NCBI RefSeq assembly: GCF_010015445.1
Contig: NC_053128.1
Coordinates: forward strand, 6,917,840 to 6,981,839
Direction: 5' to 3'
Length of the DNA stretch: 64,000 nt
Source: Perca fluviatilis
Lineage: Eukaryota > Chordata > Actinopteri > Perciformes > Percidae
The notes under the pieces are model-generated. The model did no database searches. It saw nothing but the letters and a program-made list of their open reading frames with translations, and was not told where the DNA came from. This document shows positions 10,746-22,167 of the stretch, in pieces (the stretch's first letter is position 1; each line of letters begins with the position of its first letter). Both the position numbers and the translations under genes were made by a program.

Positions 10746-12011
10746 GATGTTAGCATACCGTTAGCTAGTAGCTGGCTTGAACACAAATAAAATGCTAAAT
10801 GCTAAACGGTGTAAAGTGTGACTGTATTTCGATGTAGAGGATTCCAAAAGCGGGACGTCCAACTGCCATTGTTGGAAAAACAACACAGGCGGTGTGTTTA
10901 CTTGAAACCCACCGTTACATCCTCGTGGTGCATTCATAGTTGTTGTAAAATAACCTTTTCCCATCTAGTGGTTGTTTTTTGTCATTTACCAGCAATATAC
11001 TGGCAAAATAAGTTATTGTAATCAGTTATTGTGATTACATCTTTAATAAATCATTTCATTTTGACTATATGGCCTTAGCAATAAACAAGCCGTTCTTACA
11101 TGTCGCTGACTGTGTTTGTGCTCCTTTTTTCGATTAGGGTTAATGTTTTAATGTTAGGGTTAAATATCATTGGCAACAGTGAAACAATTAATAGTTTGGA
11201 AATTTCTGAACAGCTCTTGTGAAGGCAATTTTCCGAACACCTTGTGCAGTTGGTGCTCAAAGTACAAACAGTGATTCCAACAATAGATGAGCTAACGCTA
11301 GCTTAGCATGAGTGAGAAGTCACCGTTATAGACTCCAGACTTAGAGGGGGTAAAGGCAGGTGTATGATTGAAATTTGACTGCAATACTGTGAATTGTCAA
11401 AACAGCATTATATCCATTAGATCAACATTTAATTACCTTGACAGACCGACTTTGGCTGAGATCCATGGTTGTTTGGCTCTACAAGAATTTGTGTAATATA
11501 TAACACTTGGCTGGATATATAAGAGCTGGAAGAAAAATCTGAGTTTACGGGTCTTAATTATGACTCGGATGTTGACGTGAACGCTATTTACGAGTTGGAA
11601 ACTGGCAATTACAGTAACTCCCATGTCACATGACTTGCCTACACTTCAAAGTAACTTCTCAAATGTCTATTGAAGCAGAATTGTCTTTAAAGTATGCTTA
11701 AGGTGGTATGACAACGTTTGCTTTCATTCAACAAGTCACACCCCCTCCAGCTCCTCCTTTATTTTCAATCTACAGGAAGTTGAAATAGGAAGTGTGTTTT
11801 GTTAAACGCCGCCGTAGCGCTTCCCTCCAATTTGTTGAATTTCTCAAAATGTTCCGTTTTTGTTAGGCTGAAAAGAAAATCACAGAAAAATCACCATAAG
11901 GGCTGCTTTGCATTTTTAATTAAGAAACTAACATATGAATATATTTGCATATTATTGAGTTGCAGATTAAATCATGCATACATAATTAGCGCGCAGCAGC
12001 GCTCATACGTT

Positions 12012-12015
<4 letters not shown>
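10746..12015. other. Unassigned non-coding stretch
   Basis: No splice-flanked ORF or complete TIR element is visible. A repeat-like GCTAACGCTAGCTTAGC word occurs near 11.3 kb. Confidence 0.35.

Positions 12016-12062
<47 letters not shown>
12016..12062. repeat. (CT)n microsatellite
   Basis: About 23 CT units with almost no interruption. Confidence 0.95.
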
Positions 12063-12064
<2 letters not shown>

Positions 12065-12110
12065 GCTGTGCTTACTGTTTTTTCGGCAAGCTGTGGTTCT
12101 GATGGATGCC

Positions 12111-12123
12111 AGACACACACACA

Positions 12124-12160
<37 letters not shown>

Positions 12161-12170
12161 ACACACACAT
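12111..12170. repeat. (CA)n microsatellite
   Basis: CA repeats with single GACA and TACA interruptions. A (TG)n tract follows at 12236-12261, so the two can pair as inverted arms. Confidence 0.9.
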
Positions 12171-12230
12171 GCTTGCTTCTTCAGACACTCACATCACATA
12201 CACACTTACACACCCTCTCCAAACACTTTC

Positions 12231-12261
<31 letters not shown>

Positions 12262-12424
12262 CTCTTTCTCAGTTTGTTTTTTGGAGGAAAATTAGCGTTT
12301 GATTTCCTCCGTCAGAATTGAGGCCACATCAGGTTTTTTATCCTGATTACACAGGAGAGAGAATGAAGAGATCTCTTTTTCTTTCTTCTCTCAATGTCAT
12401 TCCTGTAGTCTGTCAGCCTTATTG

Positions 12425-12515
<91 letters not shown>

Positions 12516-12550
12516 GTCTGACTGTCTATCTGTCTGTCTCTGTCTATCTA

Positions 12551-12602
<52 letters not shown>
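12425..12602. repeat. Compound (TATC)n/(TGTC)n microsatellite
   Basis: About 23 TATC units, then TGTC-rich variants, then a second TATC run of about nine units. The unit reads GATA on the minus strand, so it is also a GATA-word array. Confidence 0.95.
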
Positions 12603-12603
<1 letters not shown>

Positions 12604-12786
12604 AAATACATCCATCCATACTTACGGCACTGTCACATCAATCTTTGCGGAAGTTACTTGAAGAATGTAATCAATTACAGCTACGTTACTGATTACTCAA
12701 AAGCTAAAGTCATTAAATATATTACTCATTATATTACTTTCAGGTAAAAGTCAGCAATGCAGCAATTTGGACATATTTGCTGACCA

Positions 12787-12895
12787 TTAGTCTCGCGTTG
12801 CCAGACCTTTGTCTCCACAGCGCTTTGAAGTAAGGTCTGGTTACACCACAGATAGATTCTGGGATAGGAGAAAAAATATAAATAAATCGCCACAT
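12787..12895. repeat. Fragment of TAGTCTCGCGTTGCCAGACC repeat
   Basis: The opening words (GTCTCGCGTTGCCAGACC, then AAGGTCTGG) match a fish repeat end from memory. No matching right end was found. Confidence 0.4.
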
Positions 12896-12910
12896 ACAAT
12901 AGTTAATGAA

Positions 12911-14397
12911 GTTAAAGGTGCAATATGTAATATTGTATGTAATACTGGCAGCTAGCGGTTAAAATAGTTACTGCACTACCAATTCAAAATACTGGAGAGT
13001 CGTTTCCCCCGCCCCCTCCTGCCCAGACTCGAAGTTCACGGGGGTTGCCAGGCTGAGACCGCAGCATTCACAACAATGTTGCTAGACGCTTTTCTCACAT
13101 AGCCAGACATTACTTCACAGCACAGCAGAGTAGCTAACGTTAGATGCTAGTCTCACATAGCCAGACATTACTTCACAGTACAGCAGAGTAGCTAACGTAA
13201 GATGCTAGTCTCACATAGCCAGACATTACTCCACAGCACAGCAGAGTAGCTAATGTTAGATGCTAGTCTCACATAGCCAGACATTACTCCACAGCACAGC
13301 AGAGTAGCTAACATTAGATGCTGGCTATATTGACAGTCATAAAAGCCCGTGCTCACGTGGAGCTCTGTAACCAACTGACAGACACACTTTTTCGGCTTAA
13401 AATTACAGTATGAACCGCTAAAAACACAACAACCTCACCGTCCTCTCCACACGCCAGTCAGGCACACTTCCTCGGCTTAGAATTACAATACGAAACACTA
13501 AAAATACCACTAGCTACCTTGCCGACGGAACACACTTCATTGGCTTAGAATTACGGCAACAATTGCTAAACACACTGCAAACTCACAGTCCTCTCTTCCC
13601 GATTTACAGCCCCCCTCTCGTGGCTTAAAATAACTCACCGTTGTCGGCTCCAGCCGCTTTTAACTACACGTTGTAAACAGCCATGGGCTGCTTGCCTGGT
13701 CCTCCCGGTAACGTTAGCAGTTAGCAGGGTTAGCATGGCGGCGTTAGCCAGGACCAGTCGGGATCACTTTACTGGCTGTGTCTCAATTGTTTTTGCGAGT
13801 AACCAACTCGGGTACTCTAGCTATATAATTCAATGTGAGAACACAAATGTTGAAATGACATAAAATGCCCGTCCCTAGTGGCTGTGATAAATTAGCCTGA
13901 AGCTAATGCTTACCTGTTCAGGAGGAAATAAGCCAATTCTGCATCCTTTTGGGATCCAAGCTGTCTCCATCTTTCAAATACATCTCCAATATTTAGCAGG
14001 GGGTTGTTACGTCTCTGGTCACGCAACTGTTAGAAACATGCTGTTTTCTTTTTTTTAGGTCGGGTAGAATCTATCTCCGTTGATCCTGTTTGTTTGTGTG
14101 CTGCTTTCATGGCTGTACTACTGTTACAGCTGTAGCGCGCTGGGTTTACGTTTTTACAGGTATATCTAGCAACCCGGCCTGGCTGTCAAACTGGGCCGTT
14201 GATAACAACGCACAGCTCAAAACATAAACAGAAATTCCGTCACGGAATGTAAATTTCAAAAAGAAAAAATACTGACATTAGCATTGTTGTCAGAAAAGAT
14301 AGTATTTCAGTTTAACATGTTTCCTTAATATCTGATGAGGCATTGGTGTCATTTTTGGATTTATTACAGTACAAATATTACATATTGGACCTTTAAC
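12911..14397. mobile_element. 1.5 kb TIR element (GTTAAAGGTSCAATATGTAAT)
   Basis: The left end GTTAAAGGTGCAATATGTAA and the right-end reverse complement GTTAAAGGTCCAATATGTAA are near-perfect inverted repeats. The TTAA within them may be part of the target site. The interior carries a 58-bp tandem array and CTTTTTCGGCTTAAAATTAC-type words repeated several times. No transposase is recognisable. I recall the family as widespread in percomorphs. Confidence 0.7.
13093..13324 (+). repeat. 58-bp tandem repeat, four units
   Basis: Units starting TCTCACATAGCCAGACATTA lie at 13093, 13151, 13209 and 13267, exactly 58 bp apart and with a few substitutions each. Open frames through it are by-products of the period. 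Confidence 0.9.
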
Positions 14398-14865
14398 TGT
14401 TGACATACTGTTGATACAGTAACGTCAGCTATTTACATAAGCTGGATACGTGGTTAAACCCCATTGGCTCTGACCAGTGTATCGCCGTGTGTACTTGGTC
14501 CGAAGCAATCTCCACCAATAGGTCCCAAAACGTCCCAGTTAGATAGTAAAATGCTGAAAAATATTCTTTTGTAAATCTTTAAAATCAATTCCCGAAATAA
14601 CCAAGCAGGCCTGCCTTGTTGCATGATCCAAATGTAGTGTGTAGCTTGCTAGCTCCAAGTTTGTTGTTGTGTCCCGTAGCCAAAGGGTTTGGAGAACGGC
14701 CCACAGGGAGAGGAAGGAGCCTGACAACCGGGTGTCAGGCTTTATCCTGGAAATGCACTTCAGATTATCCAGACTATAGCGGACCATCCACAGCTATGTT
14801 AGCCCAGGTGACTGCAACCAGCACTTCAGAGGTCCATTCTCTCTGATAGAGACAGACAGGAAACA
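14398..14865. other. Unassigned non-coding stretch
   Basis: No supported feature; short open frames on both strands lack splice or codon evidence. Confidence 0.35.
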
Positions 14866-14943
14866 AGGGACAGAGAGAGAGAGGGAGAGAGAGAGAGAGG
14901 GAGAGGGAGGGAGAGAGGGAGAAAGAGAGGGAGAGAGAGAGGG
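14866..14943. repeat. GA/GGGA-rich tract
   Basis: Purine-only GAGAGAGGGAGAG variants. It is the first of several purine blocks on this strand up to 16.4 kb. Confidence 0.85.
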
Positions 14944-15030
14944 ATATGACTAAAATCTGTGGATGGAAATGTACAGTATACTGAGCTCACCTGTCTCACT
15001 TACTGGCTGTGTGAAAGGGTGTTTATGTTC

Positions 15031-15131
<101 letters not shown>

Positions 15132-15245
15132 AATCTTGTTGATAACTTTATTGTTTGTAAATTCAGATCTGCAACATAAAAAGACTCAAATCAAAGGCTC
15201 TCGATAGGAAGTGGCTGTATGAAGAGAACAAAGTGCAGTCGTGCT

Positions 15246-15280
<35 letters not shown>

Positions 15281-16405
15281 AAAGAGAGAGAGAGAGAGTG
15301 AAAGGGAGGTATTGCAAAAATATAAAGAGAGAAAAGGGTAAGAAAAAGGAAGAATATGGGAAAGGAAGGAAGGAAAGAAAAAAGAAAGAAGGGAAAAACA
15401 GACATTAGAACAAAAGAAATGAGGGAAGGAAAAAAAATAAAGAATCAAGCCAAAAAGTAAGGAAGGAAAAGGGAAAGAAAGGTAGGAAAGACAGCAAGCA
15501 ACAATGAAATAGTACGGGGAAAAGAAAAGGCTGAGAAAAGAGGAGGAAATAAGTCAATTGAAAGACAAAAAGAGAGATGTGGAGAAAGAGCGGGAAACAT
15601 CGAGAGGCAGAAAAGCAGAGAGAGAGAGAGGGAGAGAGAGTGAGAGGCAGAGAGAGAGAGATTGACAACTGGGCGTCGTAATGTGAAGAAAATCCTTTCA
15701 GCGTGAAATCAGGATGAAATGTGAGATTGTAATTCAACCAGGGATTAACTGTCATCTCACCACCAGAGAGGTTAGGGGGAGGGAGGAGAAGAGGAGGGGA
15801 GAACGAGAGGAGGACGACAGGAGTGACAAAGTATGGGGGAGAAAACGAGAGAAAGCAGGAAGAGGAGGGAAGACGGATGGGGGGGCGTAGCGTTTTGAGG
15901 AAGGAGGAAAGGTGGGGCTGAAGGAGTGAGGGATAAAATGTGAGGAGGGCAAAAATGCGGGGCAAGCCGGTGGGGGGGGAGGAGAAGATGAGGAAGGGTG
16001 TGAGGAAGGAGGAGCAGGAGTAGAAGAAAGCGTGGTAGGATGGAAGTTGGGGAAAGGAGGGAGGTGGAGGAAGAAGGCAGGACTTTTGATGTTCTTTAAG
16101 AAAACGCCTCGATTAAAAACGACGAGTGCAGGGGATAACTGGGGAAAAGAACCTCATACACACACGATGGATGAGATTAGACAGAAAGGAGGGGTGGGGG
16201 GAGAAAGAGGGAGGATGTTGAGTTGTAGGAGGAGGAGAAGAGATGATGAGATGATGAGATGATGAGTAGGAGGAAAGGAGGTGCTTAGAAGAGGAACAAG
16301 AAGGGGATAAAAGGAAGGAGGAGGCGAAAGGGATGGAAGGAGGAAGAAGGAAGCAGAGGGGCGTTAGTGATGAGGGAAGAAGGGAGGATGAGAAAGAGAT
16401 GAAAA
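15246..16405. repeat. TG tract followed by about 1.1 kb of purine-rich DNA
   Basis: A (TG)16 run passes into GGAAAGAGAGAG. Most of the following kilobase is then A/G on the plus strand (GGAAGGAAAG, GAGGAGGAGAAG, GATGAGATGATGAG), broken by short mixed segments near 15.67-15.77 and 16.09-16.17 kb. Minus-strand frames full of S, F, L and P are shadows of this composition. Confidence 0.8.
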
Positions 16406-16447
16406 AAGGATTATATATATATAATCCTTACATACTGTATGCATTGC

Positions 16448-16916
16448 TTAAAGGCCGTTTTATGGTTCTGCGTCGAATCGACGGCGTACCCCCGCAAACC
16501 CCTCTACGTCTACGCCAGACCCTACGCCGTAGTCTGACGTGCACCTCTCGAAAAATGTAACTACGCGACGTACGCCGCTCGGCCGTCGCTTGGTAGCGTT
16601 GCATTTCCTGGTTCTCCTTCTCCATAAACAACGCGAAATCAGGGAGATGGTTAACTTCTCCTGCTCCAGATTTCCCACCGTGGTCACAAAGCACAGGGGA
16701 GACACTTTGTTCCTCTCGCTAGGACTCTAGAGTCGCTACTCGCTCCGAAGCTAATCGCCGTCACTCTCTCGCTTCTCCCTCGCTTCTATCGCCCACTCCC
16801 CACGCATACCGGCTCGACGCACACACCAGCGCACAAGTAGAAACATCAGGCCACTTACGTAGGCTACGGCGAACGCTCTGCGTTGGAGCCTCCGCAGAAC
16901 CATAAAAACAGGCTTA
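16448..16916. mobile_element. PIF/Harbinger-like MITE with TTA target duplication
   Basis: The left end GGCCGTTTTATGGTTCTGCG and the right-end reverse complement GCCTGTTTTTATGGTTCTGC form inverted ends. TTA flanks both sides (16448-16450 and 16914-16916). The interior is CpG-rich, with ACGGCGTACCCC and CTACGCCGTAG words, unlike the surrounding purine tract. A 3-bp TWA/TTA target is typical of PIF/Harbinger (established). No coding region remains. Confidence 0.75.
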
Positions 16917-17029
16917 ATCCTAGTGCCTTCCAGGCAGCGCTGCCTGGAAGACGACGTTGGGGGCTTAAAACACCAAACACCGAAGACAACACAAGGGTTA
17001 AAACCTTGAGCGTTACATTCTCTGGTTCA

Positions 17030-17505
17030 GATACGAGCAAGGACCCCTTAACTGAAAGAGAGACAGAGCAGGGACCCCCTACTACATATATTGTATGAAA
17101 TTAAGTTGCATAGTAAATAAACTGGGCCAATAATGTGTAGGGCGGCCTAAAGCCTTTATACATACCTCTTTTTGCATAGAATACTAAGCTATTAAAAAAG
17201 CCTAATAATTGTTGGCATGATTTTTTAAATCATGTTATAATGTTACACATACATGTGGCACAGTGAATCCTTAGGAGGAACTGTATCTGTTGATGGCCTT
17301 AGTGACTACCTTACCCATAGGCCAGTAAGCCTATCATCAGTGGGGAGTTATATATTATATGTTATATGTTATATATATATATGTATGTAGGAGTCATTTT
17401 AGGACTTTTTAATTTTTGAAAAAACTTAATAATTTAGAGGCCCCTCTGCAGTGACGCTGAGGACCCCCTAAGGGTCCCAGACCCCCTGTTGAAGATCCCT
17501 GTATT
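17030..17505. mobile_element. Diverged hAT-like element (CAGGGAYC ends)
   Basis: CAGGGACCCCCTACTAC lies near the left and CCCCCTGTTGAAGATCCCTG at the right. The right-end reverse complement starts CAGGGATCTTCAACAGGGGG, which I recall as a fish hAT end. The interior is AT-rich and contains TATATA runs. A TTAA-family right-end scrap (GACAACACAAGGGTTAA) lies just before it at about 16985-17001. Confidence 0.5.
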
Positions 17506-17669
17506 AGAGGGTAGGTATTAACGTGTTGTTAAAGCATGGACAGACAACGGCTGTCCCATTTCTGTCTCCGGTCCACCTTAAATAGAGAGGTATTGTAAAA
17601 CTCAAGGGTGGATGTGCTTGGAATAGACTGTACTACCTTAAGGTCAAAGGTTAGCTTTGACGCTCAGCT

Positions 17670-18375
17670 AAAAAGCTCCTCTTTTTCTTTTCTCTTCCAT
17701 TGCTTCCTCATATCCTCCTTTCTCCCTCCTCTCTTTTGTCCTTTCCTCCTCCATACGGTGATCATTGCCCTTTCTCCTCTACTTTCTCCCTACTTTTCTT
17801 TTTTCCTCCCCTTTCATCTACTCCTTCTCTTCTGCCTTAATGTCTCTACTTTCTTCTTCTCCCACCGTTACCCCTGTCCTCCCTTTTTGCTTTCCTCCAC
17901 TCTTTTCTTGCCTTCCTTTCCCCTCTCCTACCTCTATTTCACTAGCCTTTCTCGCTCCTCCTCTTCTAGCTCTGTTTCTCCTCTTCTCTCCTCCCTTCTT
18001 TTGTCTCCTCAACACTTGTTTGTTCCTCTCATCTCCTCTTTTCTCCTCCCTTCTCCCATTTCCTTCCTCCTTTTCTCCTCTGCCTTTTGAACCCCAATTT
18101 CCTCATCTTTTCTTTTTCCTCTCCTCCCTTCTTTTTTCCCCGCCCTCCTCTCTTTTCCCTTCCTTTCCCCCCTTCTTTTCTCCTCTTTCTTTTCTTCTCC
18201 ACTTTCCTCCTCCCTTCCATATCTACCATGTTCTCCTCTCCTCCCTCTCCTTTATCCCCTCACCTTTTCCCTTTCCTCTTGTCCTTTCCTAATACTCTCC
18301 TTTAAGCACTCCTTCCATCTTCCTCTCTTCCTCCCTCTCTCCTCCACTCTTCATTCTTCTTCATCTCCTCTGCAG
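17670..18375. repeat. About 700 bp pyrimidine-rich tract
   Basis: The plus strand is almost entirely C/T (CTCCTCCCTTCTTTT-type words), the opposite strand bias from 15.3-16.4 kb. It ends CTCTGCAG. Long S/F/L/P frames here are compositional, not genes. Confidence 0.85.
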
Positions 18376-18664
18376 GTTTGTTGACCAAGCAAGCGTCAGA
18401 CAAAATTAAAAATGCTGTCTCTGCTTCTTTCCCTCAACCGGGTCACTCTTTTTTGGGTTCTATATTTTTTTTTTTCCCCCTGCACTTCTTTCCTCCCTCC
18501 TTTCCTCCCTCCATCCCTCCATCTCTCCCTTCATTTCCCATGCAGTCTGGTTGGGTACAATGCTGGGAGCCAGCCAGCGCTGCAGACAGATGGTCCACTT
18601 ATTAGATGTGCATCAGCCCTCCCTCCCCTTCCTGCAGCTCGCTTTTTAATCAAATTAGAGCCGA

Positions 18665-18720
18665 AAGAAGAGGAGAGAGAGAGAGAGAAATAGAGTGAGA
18701 GAGAGGAAAGAGAGAGGATT
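18665..18720. repeat. GA-rich tract
   Basis: GAGAGAGAGAGAAATAGAGTGAGAGAGAG-type purine sequence. A (CT)n tract of about 43 bp follows at 18859-18901, giving inverted arms about 140 bp apart. Confidence 0.85.
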
Positions 18721-18856
18721 GGGAGGTCTGCTCGCTTGTTTTGGAGTCTATTCTTTTTTTGAATAGGATGAATGATGACGACGATAATATGAAATTTGGA
18801 AGACTGAATCGCTGTCTGTCTGACTGCCTGTATCTCCCCCTCGCTCTTCTTTTCTA

Positions 18857-18900
<44 letters not shown>

Positions 18901-19079
18901 AGTGTGATTTTATGTTTTTTAAAGGGGAACTCCACTCATTTTACACATGGTGATCAGTGTACATGTCAGAGTTAATACTGCTCAGCCTGTGAAAACAGTC
19001 GGATAATGTCTTATGTGTTTTATGTGAGTTTTGTCAATTAAGTGTGAGTCTTGTGAGTCTCCCGAGCTTTTACGGAGAA

Positions 19080-19424
19080 TTTTTGAGTTAAAAAGGCAGG
19101 AATTATGGATTATTTTGACTAATAGTTCAGATCAAAGAATGTTTAGTGGATCACAGACTGGTTTATGTCAAAGTTTAGTCAGGATATGGTTTTAAAACCA
19201 TTTAAACATGTTTTTCAAATGTTATAAAAATTGAATAAAACACCCCAAATTCAATGAATGTAATCATTAATTTTACCTGCAAAGAATGTTGTATGGGTTC
19301 CATACAATGTACGTCCATGCATCCATGTAATATTTGGTCATTTTGGTTCAAAGAAACCCATATTTCTGATATAAAAAACTTTGAAAATGGGTCAAATTTG
19401 ACCCGAGGACAACACAAGGGTTAA
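19080..19424. mobile_element. TTAA-target MITE, right part
   Basis: It ends GGTCAAATTTGACCCGAGGACAACACAAGGGTTAA like the complete copy at 638-1181, shares its interior words (GGCAGGAATTATG, GAATAAAACACCCCAAATT), and lacks a left end. Confidence 0.65.
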
Positions 19425-19507
19425 GTTTAGGCCCCAAAATGAATAGTAATACAATTCTATAAAACATTATGATTGGGGTTAAAACACCGCCCCCCCCTCC
19501 CTTGAGT

Positions 19508-19824
19508 CAGGGGTGTCAAACTCAACTTCACTAAGGGTCACATCAAGGGCTAGAAATGTCAAGTTTATTGCTTTTATTTCTTCGAAAAAGTAAAATATCT
19601 TTGACTGTATCACTGCATGTCTCATATAGTCTTCTCACTTACAGTTTGGTCGACGGAAATGTCAAAGAATATGGCAAAAATGTCAGGGACAAAAAAAGCA
19701 AAAAATGCCGAAAAAGAGCCAAAAAAACAGGTGGGCCAAAATGTATTATGAACCTAAATTGATATGGAGGGCCGGATCAAAAATTTGCAAGGGGACGGAT
19801 TTGGCTTTGAGTTTGACACGTGTG
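19508..19824. mobile_element. hAT-like element (CAGGGGTGTCAAACTCAA)
   Basis: The left end CAGGGGTGTCAAACTCAACT and the right end GCTTTGAGTTTGACACGTGTG are inverted repeats about 317 bp apart. The interior contains the GGGCCGGATC word typical of this family (from memory). It is directly followed by another TTAA element at 19827. Confidence 0.6.
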
Positions 19825-19826
19825 CC

Positions 19827-20140
19827 TTAACCCTCATGTTGTCTTGTCTCTTGTTGTCGTTTTTCAAAGTTTTTTATATTAGAAAACATGAAAAGTCGAA
19901 GAGAAGCGCTGACAATGTAAAAAAAAATGTAATACAAAAAAACCACCAGGAGAAAACATCAAAAAAATTTGAAAAAACGTCCAAAACATTACAAAAAAAA
20001 CGCCCCAAATGTTGAAAAAGTGACAAAACGTCGGGAAAAAAACCCAACGAAATGTCAGATGAAGCGATATCAATTTTGAAATAAGTTGAAAAGAAAACAC
20101 ACAAAAACTTGGAAGAAAGCAGCTAAAACATTGAGATATC
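19827..20140. mobile_element. TTAA-target MITE, left part
   Basis: It begins TTAACCCTCATGTTGTCTTG. The interior is A-rich with many AAAAAACG words. No right end with TTAA was found, so it is truncated or badly decayed. Confidence 0.5.
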
Positions 20141-20154
20141 TCCCGCCACTATCC

Positions 20155-20690
20155 TCGGGCCGGGCCCCTGATCAAGCATTTGTGTTTTTTTTAATCGTTA
20201 CTTTATTAGCCTAATTGGGTGGGGAGAAAGCTATGCCATAATCATGCGCAGCGTCTCCTCCACTCGCACGCATCACACCGGGCCTGCTGGGCTGTATGGT
20301 GGAGCTTAAGTGCAACATGGAGCTTGAAGATGTAAAGAAAAAAAGAAAAACAGGAGAATTAGCCTACCTTTGAGCAAGTTTGGAGGAAAGTCGGAGGTAT
20401 GGAACCATTTTAAACAAGTCGTGGGCAGCGACAACATACGTGTTGGCTTTGTCGAGCGCATTAAGTGCGGGACGCTGCTCGCCTATAACAGCAAAAAAAA
20501 CAGGGACGATGAACAGACACATGAAGCAGGCTCGCCATAGCAAAAAAGATGATAGTCAGCCTTCAACATCCTCTTTTGTTACTTCTCCAAGCATACCCCT
20601 TCTAAACTGATTTCTGCAATGACGGGCTCATAATTACAGTTAATGTGTCGGGCCGGGCTTGATTTTTTTTGGGCCTGATCTAAGCTCTAC
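20155..20690 (+). mobile_element. Decayed hAT element around a BED-finger fragment
   Basis: CGGGCCGGGC words occur at both edges (about 20158 and 20651). Between them lies a broken BED zinc-finger coding piece. The edge repeats look direct rather than inverted, so the true ends are uncertain. Confidence 0.5.
20374..20600 (+). pseudogene. Broken BED zinc-finger (hAT transposase/ZBED-type) fragment
   Basis: One plus-strand frame reads SKFGGKSEVWNHFKQV, then VGFVERIKCGTLLAYNSKK. The neighbouring frame continues KKTGTMNRHMKQARHSKKD. Together they match the layout of a BED finger: a W..F start, a Cys-pair loop, TGT..M.RH, then a second His. The first Cys of the pair appears to be Arg (ER.KCG), and at least one frameshift separates the Cys and His halves, so it cannot make a working finger. 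BED fingers sit at the N-terminus of hAT transposases and domesticated ZBED proteins (established). No downstream catalytic or dimerisation part is seen. Confidence 0.7.
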
Positions 20691-21289
20691 CAGGGACACA
20701 ACCAGTCGTTTCCTGGGTGAGAGTCCTGTGTTTTCCACAGGACACAAACTCTGCTACACCGCTTGAAAGCCCTGCGAGTGGTTTTATACAGCAGCAGTCA
20801 CTGTAGTGCATGCAGCAATAAATACATGGAATGCATATGCATTACAGTGCTTTGCTTATCGTAGCTATATGTACCGATGGTTCATGAGAACAGCCCGACT
20901 ACAGTAAGTACAAGAGGCCAAGGTTGAAGCAGGATGTAGTTCTGTTAACTGTTAATCTCCTTAATCTCTGTATACCTCCCTTGTTATAGACAGCTCCAAC
21001 AACGTGAAAGCCGATTAAAACAACCGGATTTGAAGCAGCTACAAATATCACAATATCAGAAGTGGAAAAGGGTACAAAAATCTTCTACTTAAGAAAAAAA
21101 TGACTTCCATGAACTTGTACTTAAGTACAAGTCAAACCACCAGTATAAAAATCTACTCAAGTAAAAAGTAGTTCATTTAAAATGTAATAGTGTTTACTAG
21201 TGTAAAAGTGACTTAGTTACTATTTAACAGCGGTGGGAGTATCTATTTATAATTATACTTATTCAATATCTTATTTATACCTACCTACC

Positions 21290-21858
21290 CTCATATTATG
21301 CTCATTGTCAGGTCCATAATTGTATTTAGAGGTTATATCAGAATAGGTTTACATGGTTTAATTTTCAAAAAACACCATATTTTTGTTGTACTGCACATTG
21401 CTGCAGCTCCTCTTTTCACCCTGTGTGTTGAGCTCTCTGGTTTAGCTACAGAGTGAGGCATCTCACTTCTGTTCCATCTTTGTTGGGAGTCACACATGCT
21501 CAGTAACTAGGTAAGGACTACTAGCCAGTCAGAAGCAGAGTATGAGGGCGTGCCCTGACAGTACCTAGGTAAGGACTACTAGCCAGTCAGAAGCAGAGTA
21601 TGAGGGCGTGCCATGCTAGCAGCTAGGCGAGCATTATAACGTGTGTTCCAAAGTGACCACGTCTGTCTCTGAAGTAAAGGCTGGACTACAATAGAGCTGT
21701 TTGGAGCAGTTTGTGAACAGTGTTTTCTGTTGGAGATGGTAAGTCCCTTTGGGGGGGGACTTTGGCCTTTTTCACTTTGTAAACCTATAACATGCACAAA
21801 AAAGATATAGAACACAATAAAGGAAAGGGGGAATAGCCAAAAAGCATAATATGAGCAC
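21290..21858. mobile_element. CTCATATTATGC-ended repeat, copy 1
   Basis: The left end CTCATATTATGCTCATTGTC and right end GCATAATATGAG give a short inverted repeat. The body shares long blocks with 61871-62368 (GCAGCTCCTCTTTTCACCC, GTTCCAAAGTGACCACGT, GAACAGTGTTTTCTGTTGG). This copy has an extra internal 58-bp tandem duplication (CTAGGTAAGGACTACTAGCC at 21507 and again at 21565). It is non-coding. Confidence 0.75.
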
Positions 21859-21969
21859 TTAAAATTTCAGTCTTTTGCCATTTGATAAGGGCACAAAGCC
21901 ATATCGCACTTTGGATTTTAGTTTAACAACGTTAGAGACCTTTTTGTATTGACTTTTTCTATTTTACCT

Positions 21970-22167
21970 TGTGATGACTGTGGGCCACATTGGCCCGTTT
22001 TCAATTTTTGTTTTATATCAGAAAATATGGGATGTAGAAATAAGCGCTGAAAATGTGTAGAAGAAAAATTTTGCAATTTAAAACGTTGGAAAAAGCAAAA
22101 ACAAAAATTGGAAAAGGGTCAAAAAACGTCGAAATAAAGGGTTGACAGGAAGACAACACAAGGGTTA
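21970..22167. mobile_element. TTAA-target MITE, short decayed copy
   Basis: The right end GACAGGAAGACAACACAAGGGTTAA is clear. The left edge (CCTTGTGATGACTGTGGGCC) is only weakly similar to the family end. Confidence 0.45.

Noticed and set aside
13093..13324. Regular 58-bp units resembling a CRISPR-type array
   Set aside because: There are no distinct spacers, the whole unit repeats, and the organism is a vertebrate. The 71-bp and 24-bp arrays were rejected for the same reason.
16406..16429. A 24-bp perfect palindrome centred on TATATATATA
   Set aside because: Mostly an alternating AT run with short matching arms; common in AT-rich DNA and without context suggesting function.
17608..18292. 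Two frames of 160-175 codons rich in S, F, L and P that look like membrane proteins
   Set aside because: Hydrophobicity comes only from the pyrimidine tract; both overlapping frames look alike.
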